Assembly (NCBI RefSeq): GCF_023721795.1
Contig: NZ_JAMQYE010000001.1
Location: 1,984,001-2,048,000, forward strand
Length of the DNA: 64,000 nt
From: Zeimonas sediminis
GTDB taxonomy: Bacteria > Pseudomonadota > Gammaproteobacteria > Burkholderiales > Burkholderiaceae_E
Reading direction: 5' to 3'
Shown here: positions 60,076 to 64,000 of the stretch, piece by piece
Numbering within the stretch: position 1 is the stretch's first letter
Layout: each line of letters begins with the position of its first letter
Position numbers and translations under genes: made by a program
Notes under the pieces: model-generated
Seen by the model: only the letters and a program-made list of their open reading frames with translations
Databases searched by the model: none
Told to the model about the DNA's origin: nothing

Positions 60076-61251
60076 ATGAGTCACCGCATGCGCTTCGGGA
60101 TCTTCCTGGCGCCTTTCCACAAGCCCGGCATCAACCCGACGCTCGCGCTCGAGCAGGACCTGGAGCTGATCCAGTGGCTCGATCGATGCGGCTACGACGA
60201 GGCCTGGTGCGGCGAGCACCACTCCGCCGGCACCGAGATCAGCGCCTCGCCCGAGATCTTCATGGCAGTGGCCTCGCAGCGCACGCGGCACATCCGGCTC
60301 GGCACCGGCGTGGTCAGCGTGTCCTATCACAACCCGCTTTGGGTCGCCGAGCGCATCGTGCAGCTCGACCACCTGACCCGCGGCCGGGTGATGCTCGGTG
60401 TGGGGCCGGGCTCGCTGCCGAGCGACGGCATCATGATCGGGCTGTCGCAGTCGCAGACCCGCGGCCTGCTGGAGGACGGCCTCGGCGTCATCATGAAGCT
60501 GCTGCGCTCGGAGGAGCCGGTCACCTTCAAGAACGACCGCTGGGACCTGCGCGACGCTCGCCTGCACCTGCGCCCCTACTCGAATCCGCTGTTCGACGTG
60601 GCGGTGGCGGCCGTGGCGTCGCCGACCGGCCCCAAGCTCGCAGGCATGCACGGCGTGGGGCTGCTGTCGATCGGCGCGACCACCGCTGCCGGCTTCGACG
60701 CGCTGGCGCTGCACTGGAACGTGATGGAGCAGCAGGCCGCCCACTACGGCACGCAGGTCGACCGCAGCAAGTGGCGGCTGGTGGGCCTGGTGCACTGCGC
60801 CGAGACGATGGAGCAGGCCTATCGCGACGTCGAGTACGGCATCGAGCAGTGGTTCGACTACTTCCAGGCGGTCGCCGCGTTCCCGCAGATGGCCGTGCCG
60901 GGCAACAACGTGAAGGAGATGATCTCCTTCATCAACGACTCGGGCTTCGGCGCGATCGGCACGCCCGACATGGTCAAGGCGCAGATCGACCGGCTCTGGC
61001 AGCAGTCGAACGGCGGCTTCGGCGCCTACCTGATGCTCGCGCACAACTGGGCGAACTTCGACGCCACGCGCCGCAGCTACGACCTGATCGCGCGCCACGT
61101 GTTCCCGCACTTCCAGGGGCACCACGAGCCCACCATGGCCGCGTCCGCGCGGGCGCGCGCGGCTCGTCCCGAGCTGGCCGCGGTCCACTCGAAGGCGGTC
61201 GAGGACGCCACGCAGCGCTTCCAGGCCGAAACCGCGTCGCGCGGCGGCTGA
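60076..61251 (+). CDS. Luciferase-like (LLM) flavin-dependent monooxygenase
   Basis: 391 residues of the bacterial-luciferase TIM-barrel family: MRFGIFLAPFHKPGINPTLA, WCGEHHSAGTEISASPEIF (EHH motif), RLGTGVVSVSYHNPLWVAERIVQLDHLTRGRVMLGVGPGSLPSD, and PTGPKLAGMHGVGLLSIGAT. Resembles limonene/alkanal monooxygenase group A; it uses FMNH2 and O2 to oxidise or desulfurise a small organic substrate. GGAGGAGC ribosome site. Paired with the divergent FMN reductase. Confidence 0.88.
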   Translation: MSHRMRFGIFLAPFHKPGINPTLALEQDLELIQWLDRCGYDEAWCGEHHSAGTEISASPEIFMAVASQRTRHIRLGTGVVSVSYHNPLWVAERIVQLDHLTRGRVMLGVGPGSLPSDGIMIGLSQSQTRGLLEDGLGVIMKLLRSEEPVTFKNDRWDLRDARLHLRPYSNPLFDVAVAAVASPTGPKLAGMHGVGLLSIGATTAAGFDALALHWNVMEQQAAHYGTQVDRSKWRLVGLVHCAETMEQAYRDVEYGIEQWFDYFQAVAAFPQMAVPGNNVKEMISFINDSGFGAIGTPDMVKAQIDRLWQQSNGGFGAYLMLAHNWANFDATRRSYDLIARHVFPHFQGHHEPTMAASARARAARPELAAVHSKAVEDATQRFQAETASRGG

Positions 61252-61403
61252 GCGACCGTGCGGCCCGGAGCCCGGGCCGTACTGAGGCCGAGCGCCGCGA
61301 GGGGGCCGGCGGGACGCGGCCCGCCGACCTGTAATACCATGCGCTTCACGGGGGCCGCGCCCGCGCGGCCCCCAATCCGCTCTCATCGCCAGGAGGAGAA
61401 AAA

Positions 61404-62351
61404 ATGAACTTCAAACCGAAGCAGATCGCGATCGCCGCCGCCATCGGCGCTGCACTCGCCGGGGCCGGCGCGGCCCAGGCCCAGCAGGTCCGCCTGATGA
61501 CCGGCCCGCAGGGCGGCTCGTGGTATCCGCTGGGCGGCGCGATCGCCAACATCGCGGACAAGACCGCAGGCATCAAGGTCCAGGTGCTGCCCGGCGCGGG
61601 CATCGCCAACGTGAAGGCAGTCGAGGCCGGCAAGGCCGACATGGGCTTCGGCAACTCGATCTCCACGGTCGACGGCGTCGCCGGCCGCGCACCCTTCGAC
61701 ACCCCGGCCAAGAACGTCTGCAACGTCGCGACGCTCTATCCGCAGTATTTCCAGATCGTCGTCAACGCCGACTCGGGCATCAACTCGCTGGCCGACATCA
61801 AGGGCAAGCCGATCGCGGTCCAGCCGAAGGGCAACACGGCCGAGTTCATCACGGTCCAGGCCCTGCAGGTCTACGGCCTGAAGTACAGCGATGCCGCGCG
61901 CGTGAGCCACGTGTCCTACACCGACGCCGTGTCGCTGATGAAGGACAACAACGCGCAACTGTTCACGCTCGGCACCACGGTGCCGGCTTCGTCGATCATG
62001 GACCTCGCCTCGGCGCGCGACATCCGCCTGCTGTCGATGCCCGACGACAAGTTCGCCGACATGCGCAAGCTGAACCCGGGCTACACGAAGCTGACGATCC
62101 CTGCCGGCAGCTATCCGAAGCAGGACAAGGACGTCCAGGCCGTCGGCTACGCGACGCACCTGATCGCGCGCTGCGACCTCGACGAAAACGTCGTCTACAA
62201 CGTGCTCAAGGGCATGGTCGCCAACAACGCCGACCTGACCGCGATCGCCAAGGTGATGGGCAAGACCACGCCCAAGATCATGGCCGAGGACATCGGCGTG
62301 CCGCTCCACAAGGGCGCGGCCAAGTTCTACAAGGAACAGGGCGTGATGTAA
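61404..62351 (+). CDS. TAXI-family TRAP transporter solute-binding protein
   Basis: 315 residues with signal peptide (KQIAIAAAIGAALAGAGAAQAQ). TAXI features: RLMTGPQGGSWYPLGGAIANI, PGAGIANVKAVEAGKADMGFGNS, LYPQYFQIVVNADSGINSLADIKGKPIAVQPKGNTAEF. TAXI proteins serve TRAP systems with fused permeases, and the next gene is such a permease. AGGAGGAG precedes the ATG. Substrate unknown. Confidence 0.92.
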   Translation: MNFKPKQIAIAAAIGAALAGAGAAQAQQVRLMTGPQGGSWYPLGGAIANIADKTAGIKVQVLPGAGIANVKAVEAGKADMGFGNSISTVDGVAGRAPFDTPAKNVCNVATLYPQYFQIVVNADSGINSLADIKGKPIAVQPKGNTAEFITVQALQVYGLKYSDAARVSHVSYTDAVSLMKDNNAQLFTLGTTVPASSIMDLASARDIRLLSMPDDKFADMRKLNPGYTKLTIPAGSYPKQDKDVQAVGYATHLIARCDLDENVVYNVLKGMVANNADLTAIAKVMGKTTPKIMAEDIGVPLHKGAAKFYKEQGVM

Positions 62352-62377
62352 GCGCCGGGCCGCTTTCGCGGCCTTCG

Positions 62378-62414
62378 CGGCCCGCCGTCGGCAAACCGGC
62401 CTGACGGCGGGCCG
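62378..62414 (+). terminator. Hairpin between TAXI binding protein and fused permease
   Basis: Perfect 12-bp arms CGGCCCGCCGTC (62378-62389) and GACGGCGGGCCG (62403-62414), then TTGTCGTTGT. Placed inside the operon, it probably limits permease expression. Confidence 0.5.
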
Positions 62415-62452
62415 TTGTCGTTGTGCCTTCCGGAACCGCCGAGGAACCCCCG

Positions 62453-64000
62453 ATGTTCGCGCTGCCCGCCTCCCTGACTCGCTGGCTGCTGACGCTGATC
62501 GGCGTCGGCATGTCGGCCTTCCATCTGTACGTGGCCTTCGTCGGCCCTCCCGACGCCTACGTGATGCGTGGCCTGCACCTGGCCTTCGCGCTGATGCTGG
62601 CCTTCCTGATGTTCCCGGGTTTCGGCAGGCGCGAGCCGGGCGTGTTCGACCTGCTGCTGCTGATCGCCGCGGCGGCCTCGGCGCTGTACCCGACCGCGGT
62701 GCTCGAATACATCCAGAACCGGATGTACTACGTCGACGACCCGGTGATCCTCGATTACGTGTTCGGCGGCGGGCTGATCCTGCTGCTGCTCGAGGCCACC
62801 CGGCGAGCCACCGGCTGGGCGCTGCCGATCACGGCGATCGCCTTCCTGGTGTACGGCCTGACCGTGGGCGGCCAGTCGGTCGGCATCATGCTCGATCAGC
62901 TGTACCTGACGACCGAGGGCATCTTCGGCATCCCGCTGTACGTGTCGGCCACCTACGTGATGCTGTTCATCCTGTTCGGCGCCTTCGTCGAGCGCAGCGG
63001 CGCCGGGCAGCTCTTCATGGACTTCGCGCTGGCCCTGGCCGGCCACACCTCGGGCGGACCGGCCAAGGTGGCGATCATCACCAGCAGCCTGTTCGGCACC
63101 GTGTCGGGCAGCGCGGTGGCCAACGTGATGACCACCGGCACCTTCACGATCCCGCTGATGGCCCGCACCGGCTACCGGCCCGCGTTCTCGGGCGCGGTCG
63201 AGGCGGTGGCGTCGACCGGCGGCCAGCTGATGCCGCCGATCATGGGCGCGGCTGCCTTCGTGATGGCCGAGTTCCTCGGCGTGTCCTACCTGAACGTGGC
63301 GGCGTTCGCGATCCTGCCGGCCATCCTGTACTACCTCGCGGTGTTCATGGCGGTGCACTTCGAGGCGCGCCGCATGGGCCTGGTCGGCCTGCCCAAGCCC
63401 GACCTGCCGCGCGTGGGGCAAGTGCTGCGCGAGCGCGGCCACCTGTTCCTGCCGCTGGCGATCATCATCGGCGTGCTGCTGGTGGGCTTCAGCGCGGCCT
63501 TCGCGGCGCTGTGCGGGATCCTGTCCGTGGTGCCCACCACCTGGCTGCGCGCGAACACCCGCAAGACCTTCACGATCCCGGTGATCTTCGAGGCGCTCGA
63601 GGCCGGCGCGAAGAACACCGTGGTGGTCGCGCTGGCCTGCGCCTGCGCGGGCATCGTGATCGGCACGATCACGCTGACCGGCCTGGGCCTCACCTTCACC
63701 GGCGTGGTGCTGGCGATCTCGCAGAACTCGCTGATCCTGGCACTGGTCCTGACCATGGCCGCCGGCATCGTGCTGGGCATGGGCCTGCCCACCACGCCGG
63801 CCTACATCGTGCAGGTCGCGCTGCTGGTTCCGGCGCTGGTCAAGCTCGGCGTGCAGGTCGAGGCGGCGCACCTGTTCGTGCTGTACTTCGCGGTGCTGTC
63901 GGCGATCACCCCCCCGGTCGCGATGGCGGTGTACGCGGCCAACGGCATCTCTCGCGCGGGGCTCATGGAGAGCAGCTGGGCGGCGGTCAAGCTGGGGCTC
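62453..64000 (+). CDS. TRAP transporter fused permease (4TM+12TM), 3' end cut by window edge
   Basis: 516 codons visible, open to the last base. N-terminal DctQ-like segments (residues 1-110: LTLIGVGMSAFHLYVAF, DLLLLIAAAASALYP) fused to a DctM-like part with GIPLYVSATYVMLFILFGAFVERSGAG, SSLFGTVSGSAVANVMTTGTFTIPLM, STGGQLMPPIMGAAAFVMAEFLGV and LGMGLPTTPAYIVQVALLVPAL. This is the fused permease type that works with TAXI proteins. GAGGA lies before the ATG. Confidence 0.93.
   Translation, partial: MFALPASLTRWLLTLIGVGMSAFHLYVAFVGPPDAYVMRGLHLAFALMLAFLMFPGFGRREPGVFDLLLLIAAAASALYPTAVLEYIQNRMYYVDDPVILDYVFGGGLILLLLEATRRATGWALPITAIAFLVYGLTVGGQSVGIMLDQLYLTTEGIFGIPLYVSATYVMLFILFGAFVERSGAGQLFMDFALALAGHTSGGPAKVAIITSSLFGTVSGSAVANVMTTGTFTIPLMARTGYRPAFSGAVEAVASTGGQLMPPIMGAAAFVMAEFLGVSYLNVAAFAILPAILYYLAVFMAVHFEARRMGLVGLPKPDLPRVGQVLRERGHLFLPLAIIIGVLLVGFSAAFAALCGILSVVPTTWLRANTRKTFTIPVIFEALEAGAKNTVVVALACACAGIVIGTITLTGLGLTFTGVVLAISQNSLILALVLTMAAGIVLGMGLPTTPAYIVQVALLVPALVKLGVQVEAAHLFVLYFAVLSAITPPVAMAVYAANGISRAGLMESSWAAVKLGL

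Overview
The window is about 69% GC, is densely packed with genes on both strands and looks like a free-living betaproteobacterium of the order Burkholderiales. Reasons: the ffh / CcsA-like / PP0621-like / pilS / pilR / ampD / nrdA block, the rplU-rpmA-obg-proB block with divergent ispB, and the abundance of TRAP and branched-chain-type ABC importers. This assignment rests on gene order and protein character only.

Layout. 1-8.7 kb is conserved core: the 5' part of nrdA with a tandem NrdR-box promoter, ampD, the PilR/PilS two-component pair, two small inner-membrane genes and divergent ffh. 8.8-12.7 kb holds an isochorismatase-like hydrolase, a D-2-hydroxyacid (GlcD-type) FAD dehydrogenase, and an overlapping pair of cell-wall genes (a LysM/YkuD L,D-transpeptidase and a MepK-like DUF882 endopeptidase). 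12.7-19.9 kb is a five-gene Liv-type ABC importer with a CoA ligase, a divergent MarR regulator over a 25-bp operator-like palindrome, and a hotdog thioesterase; together these suggest uptake and CoA activation of an organic (perhaps aromatic) acid. 19.9-23.8 kb is housekeeping (lytic transglycosylase, proS, rppH, a CNP1-like gene).

23.8-43.9 kb is the main accessory region, a sugar-acid catabolic island. It holds dehydrogenases of five families (two 2-hydroxyacid dehydrogenases, a Ldh2/malate type, two SDRs, a mannitol-dehydrogenase-family enzyme and an L-idonate 5-dehydrogenase-like enzyme), two enolase-superfamily dehydratases, a UxaA/GarD-type dehydratase, a DapA-family aldolase/dehydratase, an FAH-family hydrolase, a threonine-aldolase-like enzyme, a DctPQM TRAP importer and a GntR/FCD regulator. 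The regulator faces the importer operon across a perfect 16-bp palindrome. An ABC exporter is attached to the regulator operon. Three consecutive junctions in that operon are 4-nt overlaps made with non-ATG starts.

43.9-44.3 kb is a non-coding element bounded by 36-bp perfect inverted repeats. 44.3-47.3 kb has fumC, a Tat-exported metallo-hydrolase and a DUF2784 gene. 47.3-53.2 kb is a second TRAP locus with DUF2848 and DUF1445 proteins and a LysR regulator. 53.2-57.8 kb is core again (proB, obg, rpmA, rplU, ispB, tRNA-Pro). 57.9-59.2 kb is terC behind a yybP-ykoY-type manganese riboswitch. 59.2-64 kb holds a divergent FMN reductase / luciferase-like monooxygenase pair, followed by a TAXI-type TRAP binding protein and a fused permease cut by the window end.

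No CRISPR array, transposase, integrase, rRNA or prophage gene was seen. All functions are read from sequence motifs and context; substrates of transporters and catabolic enzymes are inferences.
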